A stretch of 64,000 nucleotides of DNA from Acholeplasmataceae bacterium (GTDB taxonomy: Bacteria; Bacillota_I; Bacilli_A; Acholeplasmatales; Acholeplasmataceae): assembly GCA_018400755.1 (NCBI GenBank), contig JAGYLU010000001.1, positions 62,001 through 126,000 of the forward strand, given 5' to 3'. Below the pieces are notes generated by a model. That model saw nothing but the letters and a program-made list of their open reading frames with translations, was not told the DNA's origin and searched no databases. This document shows positions 21,738-30,767 of the stretch, one piece after another (within the stretch, counting starts at the first letter, position 1; every line of letters starts with the position of its first letter). The position numbers and the translations under genes are program-made.

Positions 21738-22964
21738 TCAAAGGGCTTCGATCGCTCCAAGCCTTTCCGATATGGTCGGATGATTGTACTTAAGCGCGAC
21801 ATAAAGCGGATGCGGGGTCAAATTGGAAAAGTTTTCAACCGCCAACACCTTGAGTGCGCCTTCCATGGCTTCCTTGCTTGTCTCATGCGCCGCGAATGCA
21901 TCAGCCTTGTATTCATAGATGCGGGAGAGCCAATTGGTCAGAAAACCAATCGGGACACTGATCGGTTCAAGCAAAACCGTCATCAAAATCAATCCGAAAC
22001 CGACATGGATACCGTCTAGTCCAAAGCTTGTGTGCAAGACGCTTTGTGAGAGAATCAGACCAAGCAACATGACATAAACGCCAATGATCAAGATCTGTGT
22101 GATCAGAAGTTTGAGCGTATCCTTATGGGTTGCGTGTCCGAGCTCATGGGCAAGAACAGCGATGATCTGTTCTTCCGACGTCTTTTGAATCAAGGTGTCA
22201 TATAAGACGACTTCCCTGGTCTTTCCAAGACCACTGAAGAACGCATTCAGCTTGGTTGAGCGTTTCGAGGCATCCATGGTGTAGATTTTCTTGACTGAGA
22301 AACCAAGTTTCTCACCCAAAGCGTCAATCTTTTCCTTGAGACTGCCTTCTTCCAATGGCGTGAGCTTGTTAAACCATCTGATCATGACACCATTGAGCAA
22401 GAAGATGGCAAGCATGATCACCACAATCGCACCATACGCGCCTAAGATAAATGTCCAGATCTGTGATGATAAGCCACTGTAGAGTGAATAGATCAGCGCG
22501 ACAAGACCACCGCCGAAGACGATCGTCAGAACCATTTGTTTCACTTGATCGGTGATGAAGAGTTTCTTCGTGGTCTTGTTGAAGCCAAAGCGTTCCTCAA
22601 TCACAAAAACGTGATAGTAACTGAAGGGCAATCCGATAACAAATTGGATGATGAAGAACCCACCCATGAAATATAACGTCTGAAGCAAACCGGAATCAGA
22701 GAGTCCCTTGGTGAACCCTTCAAGCGCCCCAAAGAATCCAAAAGCAAGAAGGACCAGCAATACCACCGTCGTGAGAGTGTGATTGAGTAATCCAAACTTG
22801 AAGTTTGCCATTGTATACTCAAGCCAAGACTGATACTTGTCCTCATCGTAGAGACCTTTGACGTTCTCAGGCAGTGGTTCGTTTCGGTGCTTGTAATTCA
22901 GGACTTGGACTGTCACCTCAAATGCGAACATCACAAGGATGATCGCCAAAATCAAAAAGTTCAT
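21738..22964 (-). CDS. M48 (Ste24-like) membrane zinc metallopeptidase
   Basis: 408 residues with several membrane segments and the zinc motif VLAHELGHATH (HExxH). The third ligand lies in the later region LLEPISVPIGFLTNWLSRIYEYKADAFAA (ExxxD). N-terminal layout matches CAAX prenyl protease 1 family members: TM segment, then YDEDKYQSWLEYTMANFKFGLL. In bacteria such enzymes take part in membrane protein quality control. Intact, single gene; the ribosome site AGGAGAAAGC precedes the ATG. Confidence 0.9.
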   Translation of the reverse strand: MNFLILAIILVMFAFEVTVQVLNYKHRNEPLPENVKGLYDEDKYQSWLEYTMANFKFGLLNHTLTTVVLLVLLAFGFFGALEGFTKGLSDSGLLQTLYFMGGFFIIQFVIGLPFSYYHVFVIEERFGFNKTTKKLFITDQVKQMVLTIVFGGGLVALIYSLYSGLSSQIWTFILGAYGAIVVIMLAIFLLNGVMIRWFNKLTPLEEGSLKEKIDALGEKLGFSVKKIYTMDASKRSTKLNAFFSGLGKTREVVLYDTLIQKTSEEQIIAVLAHELGHATHKDTLKLLITQILIIGVYVMLLGLILSQSVLHTSFGLDGIHVGFGLILMTVLLEPISVPIGFLTNWLSRIYEYKADAFAAHETSKEAMEGALKVLAVENFSNLTPHPLYVALKYNHPTISERLGAIEAL

Positions 22965-23013
22965 ATGCTTTCTCCTAATCTCTTCTATTTTCTGATGACC
23001 ATCTGATGATCAT

Positions 23014-23793
23014 TCATGATTCCGACAGATCCGTGATGTCAAACGGGTGTTCAATCGCTTGCCTGGCGATGGCTTTGATCCTAGTCCATTCAAACTCATC
23101 CAGTTCTTCAGCTGGTGGCTTGGAAATGGACAGATCACCTTGAACCAGACTCAAAAACCATGTTGTTGCCGCGATCACTCTCCCGATTGGAAGACTCAAG
23201 TGAAACCCATCCCTGGTCAAAACATCTCCGTAAACCGTTCTGGCATTCTGGATCGCGGTCCCTGTGGGAATCACTTTTTTAATCCGAGGATGGCTTGAAA
23301 CAACGCTTTTCACGGCATCATGGATGCCCTCTATCATCTTCTCTTGACTGTGATCATAAAACGCGAAGCCCCCATGTTTACTGTCCTGTTGATAGGCCCA
23401 TGTCATATGAAACATGATAGTCGCTTTGGCATTTCTCTTGTATTTATTGATCGATATGGTCGATCCAGGCGGTCCAGATCGGGCTGATACGTCTCTTTGA
23501 TCCCACTCAACCCTGAGACCTGCTGGACCGTGATGACATCCCAAAGCTCATCTTCGAGCCCATATGTCAACGTCACATCGGGTTCAAGTCTCCACGTCCC
23601 ATCGTGGATTTGAGGTATTGATAGGCATGATGATCATGGGTCAGATTCTCGTGATGGTCCAAGGCTCAGCGCCTCCAATCATGAGGTGCCCAAGCATCAC
23701 GGTCGAAGCCACTGTCTTTGATCAGTGGCCGGAATATACCAACTGTCCTCACCTGAAACTGTTTCCAATGGAGAGAATCCGAAACGAACGCAT
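23014..23793 (-). pseudogene. DUF4886-type SGNH hydrolase, frameshifted
   Basis: ATG 23793 starts MRSFRILSIGNSF, where GNSFS is the block I nucleophile serine of SGNH hydrolases. After a frame change, SEDSW, LGHLMIGGA, YQYLKSTMGRGDL and LWDVITVQQVSG follow in different frames. The last ~140 codons (to 23014) are open, with MFHMTWAYQQDSKHGGFAFYDH and the Asp-His block DGFHLSLPIG. At least three indels break the gene. The family removes acyl or acetyl groups, often from glycans. No signal peptide is visible, so a cytoplasmic esterase is the best reading. Confidence 0.7.
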
Positions 23794-23967
23794 GGGTCAG
23801 AACTCCGATCTTGAGGTATTTCTTTTGTCATTTCTATGAACAAGGATGACCATTGTCTCATACTATCGTATCACTTTTTGTCTTTGAGCACAAGAAACCC
23901 CTGATTCATTGACCGTTGATCATGGCATGCCATCCGAAAGGTTTGCTGCCAACTTCTTGTCCTTTTC

Positions 23968-25116
23968 TTAATCGATCATGAACCTATCAAGCAGTTTCAG
24001 TACCTCTTTCGACTCATAAGCAACATCGCGTTTGCGATCACCAATCGGTTGGATGATACCGACTTTGACCAAAGCTTCGATGTTGTTTCTGACTGCTTGA
24101 TCGTTTGCCTTGTGCTTTTCTTTGATATATTTCACATCAAAGACAGGTTGAACCATAATGTCATCAAGCATCTTCCATACAAGCGCATCTTGGCGAAGAT
24201 TGAGTTGACTTAGCCATGATTGTTTTAATGCGATAAGTTGTTCAAGCGTATGATAAACTTTCGGGATCAAACCAAGTGCGTTTGTCAAGATGACGATGAT
24301 CATAGGTTCGTATAGACCCAATTTGAAGTCATCAAGGGCACTGATATAATCCTTTTGATCTTTGACAATCCCAACTGAAAAAGGCATGGACAACTGTTCA
24401 AGAAAGGACTTTTCTTTAAGAATCAATTGAATCAAGATGCGTCCTGTGCGACCATTGCCATCTTCAAATGGATGAATGATTTCAAAATAGGCATGGGCAA
24501 ACGCAGCTTGTAGAAGGGGATGAATATCTTGTCGATTACAAAAAGTAATGAGTTGGTGCATGTATTGTTCAAGATGATCCGGATGGGGGGGCACATAAGT
24601 TGCTTCATGGGGAACTGAATGAGGCTTCCCAATCCAGTTGATTCGTTTTCTGATTCCGATGTGTTCGTCATTGAGCAACGTCCGATTCACATCAATGATG
24701 GTATCGATGTTCATTCTTCCTTTAGAGGATATGCCCCTGATCAAGGATTCCAAGTTTGATTTGATGATGACTGATTCAGCAGACTGCTTCCGATTGATTT
24801 GTGCAAGTGCCACATTTCTGTTTGAAGCACTGTAATGTTCAATCTGCGAACTTGACAATGCCTCAGTTCTAAGCAGCAACATCGGAAACGCTGCGAGTTT
24901 ATCCTTGACATACCCATCAAGCTTGGACAAGCTTTCAATCGTTTCTAATAACATGCTTTGCGTGCTCTCACTGAGTTCAATGGTGATGTCAGACAAATCT
25001 CGAAGCGTGGCACTCAAATAGGGTTCTTCAATCAATTGTCTCTGTCTTCTAGACAAATAATAGAGTGAACCCTCTGCAAAGTATCGTCTTTGCTCATAAG
25101 TCACAAACGGTTTCAT
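23968..25116 (-). CDS. Fic-domain protein with C-terminal winged helix
   Basis: Fic motif HPFEDGNGRTGR is complete, so AMPylation (AMP transfer from ATP to a hydroxyl) is expected. N-terminal Fic_N-like region (RRYFAEGSLYYLSRRQRQLIEEPYLSATL) contains the stretch SSQIEHYSAS, which resembles the inhibitory S/TxxxE(G/N) helix but is not a perfect match. The C-terminus (NNIEALVKVGIIQPIGDRKRDVAY) looks like a winged helix. ATG 25116 is preferred, preceded by AGAGGTGG; an earlier in-frame start would lack a ribosome site. Transcription starts from a near-consensus promoter covered by two inverted repeats, suggesting autorepression or another repressor. Confidence 0.88.
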   Translation of the reverse strand: MKPFVTYEQRRYFAEGSLYYLSRRQRQLIEEPYLSATLRDLSDITIELSESTQSMLLETIESLSKLDGYVKDKLAAFPMLLLRTEALSSSQIEHYSASNRNVALAQINRKQSAESVIIKSNLESLIRGISSKGRMNIDTIIDVNRTLLNDEHIGIRKRINWIGKPHSVPHEATYVPPHPDHLEQYMHQLITFCNRQDIHPLLQAAFAHAYFEIIHPFEDGNGRTGRILIQLILKEKSFLEQLSMPFSVGIVKDQKDYISALDDFKLGLYEPMIIVILTNALGLIPKVYHTLEQLIALKQSWLSQLNLRQDALVWKMLDDIMVQPVFDVKYIKEKHKANDQAVRNNIEALVKVGIIQPIGDRKRDVAYESKEVLKLLDRFMID

Positions 25117-25140
25117 ACCATAACCACCTCTGTTGTCTAT

Positions 25141-25169
25141 AGTATAATATAATAACATAGAATAAACAA
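25141..25169 (-). promoter_or_regulatory. Promoter of the Fic gene
   Basis: On the minus strand, -35 TTGTTT (25169-25164) and -10 TATACT (25146-25141) are separated by exactly 17 bases, about 25 bases from the ATG. The -35 box lies in the centre of the proximal inverted repeat and one arm fills the spacer, so a bound repressor would block RNA polymerase. Confidence 0.7.
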
Positions 25170-25188
25170 CCATCTTATTCTATGTTAT
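25152..25188. promoter_or_regulatory. Inverted-repeat operator 1 (14-bp arms)
   Basis: ATAACATAGAATAA (25152-25165) and its exact reverse complement (25175-25188) flank a 9-base spacer. It overlaps the Fic promoter. Confidence 0.7.
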
Positions 25189-25197
25189 GCTGATATC

Positions 25198-25224
25198 GTA
25201 GAATAATGAATCCCCTTGTTCTAC
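25198..25224. promoter_or_regulatory. Inverted-repeat operator 2
   Basis: GTAGAATAA (25198-25206) and TTGTTCTAC (25216-25224) form 9-bp arms with one mismatch and the same 9-base spacer as operator 1. The centre lies 41 bp from that of operator 1, about four helical turns, so two dimers could bind on one DNA face. The shared half-site is TAGAATAA. Confidence 0.65.
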
Positions 25225-25530
25225 AATCAGGATGTTTATGCTGTTGTTCTGATTCTTTGATCGTTATGCAAATCCATGTTTATATGATGATTTACATACT
25301 CTGAAATTCATGTCTTTTCTAAGGTTTTTGATGCATGATTGTCATCAAACGCTCGTTGCAAAACACGCCTCGATGTTCGAAGTTAACCAATGCAGTCTAA
25401 AAAATGACAGTTATTCTTGCTTATGCCTCAAAAATAGAACCACAAATGACACAATCAAGAGATCAAAAACACCAATGAGACATATATCCGATATGATCAC
25501 AGTGATTTGAGATGGCCTGAAAAACGGCTA
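25225..25530. other. Intergenic stretch without a recognised feature
   Basis: Between the Fic operator array and the downstream end of the GNAT gene. Only short random-looking ORFs; no RNA, terminator with T-run or repeat was identified. Confidence 0.4.
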
Positions 25531-25536
25531 TGCGAA

Positions 25537-25941
25537 TCAATCAACCTTGAAAACAGACCCTGCTTTCTGATACCCCAGTTTGTCATAATAAGGATCAACG
25601 TCACTCATCACGTAAACTGTTTGGTCTTTATGGATCGTCTTGACATGTTTCAGAAGTGCTTGGCCAATCGCTTGGCCCCGATCGGATTGTCTGACCAGAA
25701 GATCATAGACATAGACGCCAAATCCGTCATCATCACGGGCTCGCACATAACCGACAAGTCTGTCCTTGTCAAACGCCAGATAAGACACACTTTCTCTCAA
25801 GGCTTTCATATAGCGTGGCCAACCAAGGCTGCCAGAATATGTCTCCCAGCCGCTGCCTTCTTCAATCAGCATATCCTTAAGCGCGTTCGCGTCTTCTTCT
25901 TTATAGGCTCTGATCATCATATCATCATCCTTACTGTTCAT
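25537..25941 (-). CDS. GNAT-family N-acetyltransferase
   Basis: 134 residues. IRAYKEEDANAL is the first GNAT strand/helix; VYVYDLLVRQSDRGQAIGQALLKHV holds motif A (Q/RxxGxG/A: RGQAIG) for acetyl-CoA pyrophosphate; DVDPYYDKLGYQKAG is the C-terminal motif B end. Substrate unknown. The ORF start overlaps the DUF3795 gene by 11 bases; internal ATG near 25920 is an alternative (MMIRAY). Probably last gene of a minus-strand group mscL - GNAT - DUF3795 - GNAT. Confidence 0.85.
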   Translation of the reverse strand: MNSKDDDMMIRAYKEEDANALKDMLIEEGSGWETYSGSLGWPRYMKALRESVSYLAFDKDRLVGYVRARDDDGFGVYVYDLLVRQSDRGQAIGQALLKHVKTIHKDQTVYVMSDVDPYYDKLGYQKAGSVFKVD

Positions 25942-26380
25942 TCCAACGATACTTTCTGTTTTTGATCAATGTCTCAACCTCACAATGAAGACATAATCCG
26001 TTGTGGCAACAAATGGGACTGCCACATGTCGGGCATGCCCATTTGGTTTCTTGTTGTTTCAAAAAGGCATCAAGGCCTTTGGTCTTGATGATTTCAAGGT
26101 TTTCAATCATGCTCATGTGATACTTTGTCCGGTAACGTTTGTCAAGTCCTTTCAGCTGTTTGCAAGGGTAATGGTCACATGATGTGCAAAACCTGATTGA
26201 AGGGGTCTTGTGCAAGGTACAATTCTCGCCCATGTAAAGACATCCTTTGGCGCGGTCAATACATCCTGGGCAATAGAGTCGGTTGAATCCCTTCTGATTG
26301 ATGTCATATGCCCTGAACTGATAGTGGACACAAAGTGCACAATTCATCCCACAAGGTGCGATCATTGTCTCAGTCATGCC
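25931..26380 (-). CDS. DUF3795 cysteine-rich protein
   Basis: About 149 residues from MTETMIAPCGMNCALC; an earlier ATG at 26407 adds nine residues. Characteristic DUF3795 pattern: APCGMNCALC, CPGC, CLYMGENCTLHK, FCTSCDHYPC, plus a C-terminal extra zinc-ribbon-like WACPTCGSPICCHNGLCLHC. The many cysteine pairs suggest metal (zinc) binding. Biochemical role is unknown. Coupled with the downstream GNAT gene. Confidence 0.8.
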   Translation of the reverse strand, partial: GMTETMIAPCGMNCALCVHYQFRAYDINQKGFNRLYCPGCIDRAKGCLYMGENCTLHKTPSIRFCTSCDHYPCKQLKGLDKRYRTKYHMSMIENLEIIKTKGLDAFLKQQETKWACPTCGSPICCHNGLCLHCEVETLIKNRKYRWNEQ

Positions 26381-26443
26381 AATTCCAGACTTTTGCAGAT
26401 GGGTCATAACATCACCTGTTTTTGTTTTTGTTGAACATCAAAG

Positions 26444-27268
26444 TCATAACCGTTTGGCCATCGAATAGTTTTGATAGCCTTTTGGATAGTCATCTCTTGT
26501 CATGAGGACCTCATACCCGAGTTTCTCATAAAAGCCTTTGGCCTGAAATTCACATGTTCCAAGTTCGATGACTGCGATGTTCTGTTTGACCGCTTCCTCT
26601 TGAACCATGGTCATCAAGGTTTTTCCGATTCCTTTTCCCCGATACTCTTCGTCTACGACAAGCCAACTGACATAGATTGTGTCACCATAGAGGTCACAGG
26701 TGACACCACCAATCAATCGATCATTCTCCGTGGCGACAATCCTCAAGACTCCGCTCTTGGGTGTGACATGGCTTTCTTGATAGAATGTGTCCATGTGCCC
26801 ATCAATCTTCTTCTGATACTCTTCGATGGGTTCTGTTGTTGTGATGACATCAGCGTCATGAGTTCTCGGTACCGGGATTGTTATGAGATCCGCGTGATAC
26901 CAGTCCGGAGAGACTCTGGTTCCGGGTATTGTTCCAACGTGTTTGAATCCGACCTCAAGGAAGTCAGCGAAGCGCTTCTTCTCTGGTGCTTGGACCTTGA
27001 TACCTTGAACCCGATCTGCGAAGTGCCGATAGACCTGATCAACCATATCCTTCAAATGATCAATATGGGTATAGAAATGATTGCCGATGGTCACCCAATC
27101 CCAGAAGGATGTCGCTTTGAGTCCGGCAACCAACACGTCTTTTTCTATGATATAAACATAAAAATGCTCAGCTTTGCAGACCCCTGTGAATTGATCATTA
27201 TAGGCACCCAAGGCATCTCCGATCAAATCGTGGTAACGCCCCTCTTGGTCATGTTTGTATGTGATCAT
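26444..27268 (-). CDS. Tandem GNAT acetyltransferase
   Basis: Two GNAT-like halves. The second is complete, with VSWLVVDEEYRGKGIGKTLM (motif A, RGKGIG) and AKGFYEKLGYEVL (motif B). The first (~1-140) lacks a clear RxxGxG and may be non-catalytic. Start ATG 27268 (MITYKHDQEGRYHD) is favoured with AGAAGGAGAC upstream, although the frame is open to 27337, overlapping mscL. Substrate not predictable; intact. Confidence 0.8.
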   Translation of the reverse strand: MITYKHDQEGRYHDLIGDALGAYNDQFTGVCKAEHFYVYIIEKDVLVAGLKATSFWDWVTIGNHFYTHIDHLKDMVDQVYRHFADRVQGIKVQAPEKKRFADFLEVGFKHVGTIPGTRVSPDWYHADLITIPVPRTHDADVITTTEPIEEYQKKIDGHMDTFYQESHVTPKSGVLRIVATENDRLIGGVTCDLYGDTIYVSWLVVDEEYRGKGIGKTLMTMVQEEAVKQNIAVIELGTCEFQAKGFYEKLGYEVLMTRDDYPKGYQNYSMAKRL

Positions 27269-27317
27269 GTTGATTTGTCTGTCTCCTTCTTTTGTGTCGA
27301 CCAATACAATGACCGAC

Positions 27318-27809
27318 TTACTCTTTTGACTCGGCACTTTTAGCCAAGAGTGTCCTGATATCGATCAATAAGTCTTCAACGGATGGTTTGGGTGGTGCCT
27401 GGATGGTTTGTTCCAAAACCAACCGCTTCTTTTCCGCTTCCGCCTTCAGTTCTTCCTCACGCAACTTAAGCAATGCACGCTCCTTTAACACGTCAAGATG
27501 GGCGAATACCCGAATGATGATAAACACCACGAGTGCGATGATCAGAAAATCAACGACGCTTTGGATGAACAACCCCCAGTAGATGGCATTCTCAGTGATC
27601 CCGAGCGCTTCATCCGCAGGGGTCAACACCGTCTTGATGTCTTCGAAACTTCTCTTGCCAGCCACCAAAGAGATCACTGGCATCAAAATATGATTCACGA
27701 GGCTCGCGGTGATCTTCCCGAATGCGCCACCAATGACCACTGCTGCGGCGAGTTCGATCACATTGCCTTTCGAGATGAATGTCTTGAAATCCTTGAAGAA
27801 CTTTTTCAT
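27318..27809 (-). CDS. mscL: Large-conductance mechanosensitive channel MscL
   Basis: Emergency osmotic valve. MKKFFKDFKTFISKGNVIELAAAVVIGGAFGKITASLVNHILMPVISL is the N-terminal amphipathic helix plus TM1; TM2 is FIQSVVDFLIIALVVFIIIRVF; the C-terminal charged helix bundle follows. About 163 residues, longer than the E. coli protein owing to the C-terminal tail with PKPSVEDLLIDIRTLLAK. ATG 27809 follows GGAGGG; an upstream frame extension lacks support. Confidence 0.93.
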   Translation of the reverse strand: MKKFFKDFKTFISKGNVIELAAAVVIGGAFGKITASLVNHILMPVISLVAGKRSFEDIKTVLTPADEALGITENAIYWGLFIQSVVDFLIIALVVFIIIRVFAHLDVLKERALLKLREEELKAEAEKKRLVLEQTIQAPPKPSVEDLLIDIRTLLAKSAESKE

Positions 27810-27876
27810 GTTGGATCCCTCCGAAAACGCCATATCCAAAATGGCTTTTATTAGAAATATTTGATTGCATAACCTC

Positions 27877-27894
27877 TTTCATGATATCATGAAA
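27877..27894. promoter_or_regulatory. 18-bp perfect palindrome in a divergent promoter region
   Basis: TTTCATGATATCATGAAA lies between divergent mscL and the methyltransferase-like gene. No loop or T-run, so an operator is more likely than a terminator. Confidence 0.5.
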
Positions 27895-27963
27895 TCGACA
27901 TAAAACGTCCATTGAAAGGGGGATTGCCGCAACCCATATGTAAGGGTTCGGCATCAAAAAACA

Positions 27964-28560
27964 ATGCTTTTAAGTGCTTTGATTCTGATTTTGTTATCTT
28001 CTTTTGGTCTTGGTTGGTTTTACACGATGAGTGTCCAACCACTACGCTACCTACAAAAAGGCAACAAACGCGCCTATGAGACATGCGCGTCTTATCGCAG
28101 CTTATCCGGTGTCTTTGAGTTGTTGATATTGGTCGGATACGCCCTCTATTTCTCCGCCGATGATCCGCTCATCAACACAATCTTCACGAGCCTTTGGCCC
28201 GCCTTGGTCATCGGTGTCATCCTAGTCATTGGCGGTGGTATCATGATGGTTCTTGGCATGCAGTCCGCCGGCAAGGAAACCATGACACCCAATGAGACAA
28301 CCACCATGTTTGGCGGAATCTACAAACGCATCAGACATCCCCAAACGACCGCCACAATGCTGATGTGGATCGGCTTTTCCATTGGCTTCAACCGCTGGGC
28401 GCTCGTGATTCATGCCATCGTCCTATCCCTTGTCTATATCTACGCCACCTTCAAAGAAGAACAGGACCTCATCCGGAAGTTCGGTGATGACTATGCCCTT
28501 TACAAACGAAAGACCAATCGATTTATCCCCAGCATAAAACATCAGTATCCGATGGACTGA
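27964..28560 (+). CDS. Membrane methyltransferase-like protein (ICMT/NnrU/PEMT-type)
   Basis: 198 residues with about five hydrophobic segments. GGIYKRIRHPQTTATM and the C-terminal EEQDLIRKFGDDYALYKRKTNRFIP match the SAM-binding RHP...EE(x)...Y signature of isoprenylcysteine carboxyl methyltransferase-like and phospholipid methyltransferase families. Substrate unknown. No convincing ribosome site precedes ATG 27964, so the start may differ. A palindrome lies upstream; a hairpin terminator follows. Confidence 0.75.
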   Translation: MLLSALILILLSSFGLGWFYTMSVQPLRYLQKGNKRAYETCASYRSLSGVFELLILVGYALYFSADDPLINTIFTSLWPALVIGVILVIGGGIMMVLGMQSAGKETMTPNETTTMFGGIYKRIRHPQTTATMLMWIGFSIGFNRWALVIHAIVLSLVYIYATFKEEQDLIRKFGDDYALYKRKTNRFIPSIKHQYPMD

Positions 28561-28588
28561 TTGCAATCAAATCATTGTCACACATTCA

Positions 28589-28625
28589 ACAAAACAGGTT
28601 TCCCTCGTTTGGGAACTTGTTTTGT
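28589..28625 (+). terminator. Terminator after the membrane methyltransferase-like gene
   Basis: ACAAAACAGGTTTCCC and GGGAACTTGTTTTGT form a long stem with one bulge/mismatch around a six-base loop, 28 bases after the stop codon. Confidence 0.6.
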
Positions 28626-28639
28626 TATCTTGTCTGATG

Positions 28640-28890
28640 AACAACCCTAAATCTTCACGTGAGAACAAGACCGGAATCGAACAGCTCATTATCTGATGTG
28701 CGTCGTTGTCAACTGTTTAGTTCCATCTTTGATTGCCCGTATGAAGGATTAGTCTCAAGAAAATGAAGGACGCAGAGAAGACGATGCGACTCACTTTTGT
28801 TCAATCAATCATAACAAGTGGGGAAGTAAACGAATGACACGATTCAATGTATAATGAATGTAATCAATCACGAACGCCTTAGGAGGCAAC
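28640..28890. other. Intergenic stretch; possible promoter for a broken lipoprotein gene
   Basis: TATAAT at about 28852 precedes the AGGAGG-led ATG at about 28893. No other feature was recognised. Confidence 0.35.
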
Positions 28891-28892
28891 AC

Positions 28893-29075
28893 GATGAAAA
28901 GCTTTCGTCAGTTATCTTAATCAGTAGCGGTGCTCGTCACAGCACTATTTCTAATATCATGTGGAGTATACTGCTGAGTTTACCATCAATGTCAATAGTC
29001 ACGATGGTCAACAGATTGACAGTATGACTGTTAAAAGAGCGATATCCACGCATTTGAAACGAACAAACGCATCTT
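28893..29075 (+). pseudogene. Broken small lipoprotein gene
   Basis: A perfect AGGAGG precedes ATG (MKSFRQLS), an in-frame TAA follows, and then SVAVLVTALFLISCG continues as a typical signal peptide with lipobox LISC. After one frame change YTAEFTINVNSHDGQQIDSM reads on. At least one stop and one indel break it. The 3' part runs into the AbiEi-like remnant on the other strand, so a rearrangement may have cut it. Confidence 0.5.
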
Positions 29076-29200
29076 GAGTCGTGATGTGCTCGTTTTTTGA
29101 ATCATCTCTTTCAATTTATCCTTTGACATCTTAACGCTTCCTTATCACATGTGCTCTGATTCAGTGCGACATTGGTTGGGTTTGTCAACTCATGTGCACT
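29035..29200 (-). pseudogene. Second, decayed copy of the abiEi promoter and 5' end
   Basis: ATG 29129 gives MSKDKLKEMIQK, then in another frame EHITTQDA, matching MSKDKLEELILKNHGYITTQDA of the abiEi gene at 30709. The 70 bases upstream also align, with TTGACA retained but the -10 changed to CTGAAT. Only about 30 codons remain. Confidence 0.6.
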
Positions 29201-29315
29201 ATGACACTTCTTGAGAAGTTATCATCATAATCGAATGACGATGAGCAAAACCATGGTCACAAGCTTGCATGGTTTTTGCTATTGTGACGAACTCATGATG
29301 TCATTCATCATTGAC

Positions 29316-30120
29316 CTAGTCGAATTGATCATCACACCAGTTATTGCTGGCAAATGAATAACTGTTTTGATAAGTTTCCCATAACTTGACCATTTTGAAT
29401 GTCTTGTTCAATGGATAATATGATTGCAAATCCATCGCTCTGATACGATTGTGTGTGTTTCGATATTTTGACGTGTTAATGAATGCATTCTTAAGCATGT
29501 TCCTATCTATCTCTTCTTTTCTAAGTTCCCATAAAAGATGGACATCATAAAAATCGCGCATTCTAGTATTGAGTGCTCCTCGAGACAAATCGTTTCAATC
29601 TTTTCGGCTAACACAGTTTCTATGTTATATGCCTTTAATTCAATATTAGTGCCATATATGACGGTTCTATATGTAAGCTTACCTCTCTAGGGGTAAGTAC
29701 ATCGCCCGTTGTAAAATCAATCTTTATGGTTTCTTTCAAGCCATCAAAATATACGATGATTGACACTCTCTCAAACGCTATGATCGCATCTTCATGTATT
29801 TCTTCAATACGAAGTAATTCATGGCCAGCTTGTCGTGCGTTGGAATTGAGATTATTTCTTCTATGTACGTTCTCATGTGATCGTTTTTGAATGGATAAAG
29901 TTTTTCAATGTAGCATCTAGGTGCATTGTTGTTCTGGAAATCAATTTTGGTCATCGCTGAAACTAAGAAACCACCTTTGATAATGAATCTATCATATATT
30001 TCGTTTGATAGCTTTTCTGAAAAAATTCAAAAATAACTGTCCTTAGGACAATATTCAGTTATTTTTGAGTTGTTTTGATTTATTTCGGATCGAGCCTTTT
30101 ACTTGGTCACTTGTCATCAT
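29316..30120 (-). pseudogene. abiEii: AbiEii-type nucleotidyltransferase toxin, frameshifted
   Basis: The start ATGATG overlaps the abiEi stop (ATGA). Recognisable blocks: TSDQVKGSIRNKSKQLKN at the N-terminus, DRFIIKGGFLVSAM (the KGG motif of the DNA polymerase-beta-like fold), EEIISIPTHDKLAMNYFVL, and the intact C-terminal 90 codons with LSRGALNTRMRDFYDVHLLW. The family transfers nucleotides to tRNA or other targets, blocking growth, and is neutralised by AbiEi transcriptional control (type IV system). Several indels lie between 29590 and 30060. If these are consensus errors, the pair would be functional. Confidence 0.75.
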
Positions 30121-30709
30121 AATAAAATCCCCATATAGTTTCTTAACACATTTTCAATACCCTCGTCTTGAGCATACTTTGATAGTTGAATTAAGTTTCT
30201 AGATGAATCATTAACATATCGCTTAATCCCATTATTTAGAATTTGCTTATCAATACGATTTTGCTTGGAGCGGATGATATCACAAACCGTTCTCTCTTTG
30301 TCATAAACAAGAATATCATTCCATATAGGTGACTTGATGTGATTCTTCCAAGTTCAAACAGCCTGGCTTAATCGTATGAGTCACCAAATCAACCTCTTTG
30401 ATTTGAGATGTATTATAACCGGTGGGTAGTGTCACATGATATTTGATTGGATCTCTGTCCGATAGACCATGCAGGTATAGGCTGTGTCATGTGAATAAAT
30501 CATTCTTGTCTTCTTCTGTTGAACATTATAAAGTCTATCTTCCCATGCTTCTGGCGTTTACAGGCTTTTTCAGGTGACCTCTAATGAGCTTTTCCTCTTC
30601 AACAAACATTGTTAAATACTCACGATGAATACCCTCCTGTTTCGCATCTTGAGTCGTGATGTATCCATGATTCTTTAGAATAAGCTCCTTCCAATTTGTC
30701 CTTGGACAT
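30117..30709 (-). pseudogene. abiEi: AbiEi-type antitoxin/repressor, frameshifted
   Basis: MSKDKLE then, after a one-base shift, ELILKNHGYITTQDAKQEGIHREYLTMFVEEEKLI: the winged-helix DNA-binding domain of AbiEi_4 antitoxins. The C-terminal domain VYDKERTVCDIIRSKQNRIDKQI and LSKYAQDEGIENVLKNYMGILL is also readable. About 197 codons in total, normal for the family. It normally binds inverted repeats in its own promoter and represses the operon. At least two indels break it. GGGAG precedes the ATG. Confidence 0.75.
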
Positions 30710-30738
30710 CTTAACACTCCCTTGTCATATGTGCTTTT

Positions 30739-30767
30739 ATTATATGCGATATTAGTTATTTTGTCAA
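30739..30767 (-). promoter_or_regulatory. Consensus sigma-70 promoter of the abiE operon
   Basis: Minus strand -35 TTGACA (30767-30762), 17-base spacer, -10 TATAAT (30744-30739), about 30 bases before the ATG. Both hexamers are perfect consensus. Strong promoters of this kind fit an autorepressed toxin-antitoxin operon. Confidence 0.85.

Noticed and set aside
26471-27343. 290-codon plus-strand ORF opposite the tandem GNAT gene
   Set aside because: The minus-strand frame shows clear GNAT motifs; the plus frame has none and is a codon-bias shadow.
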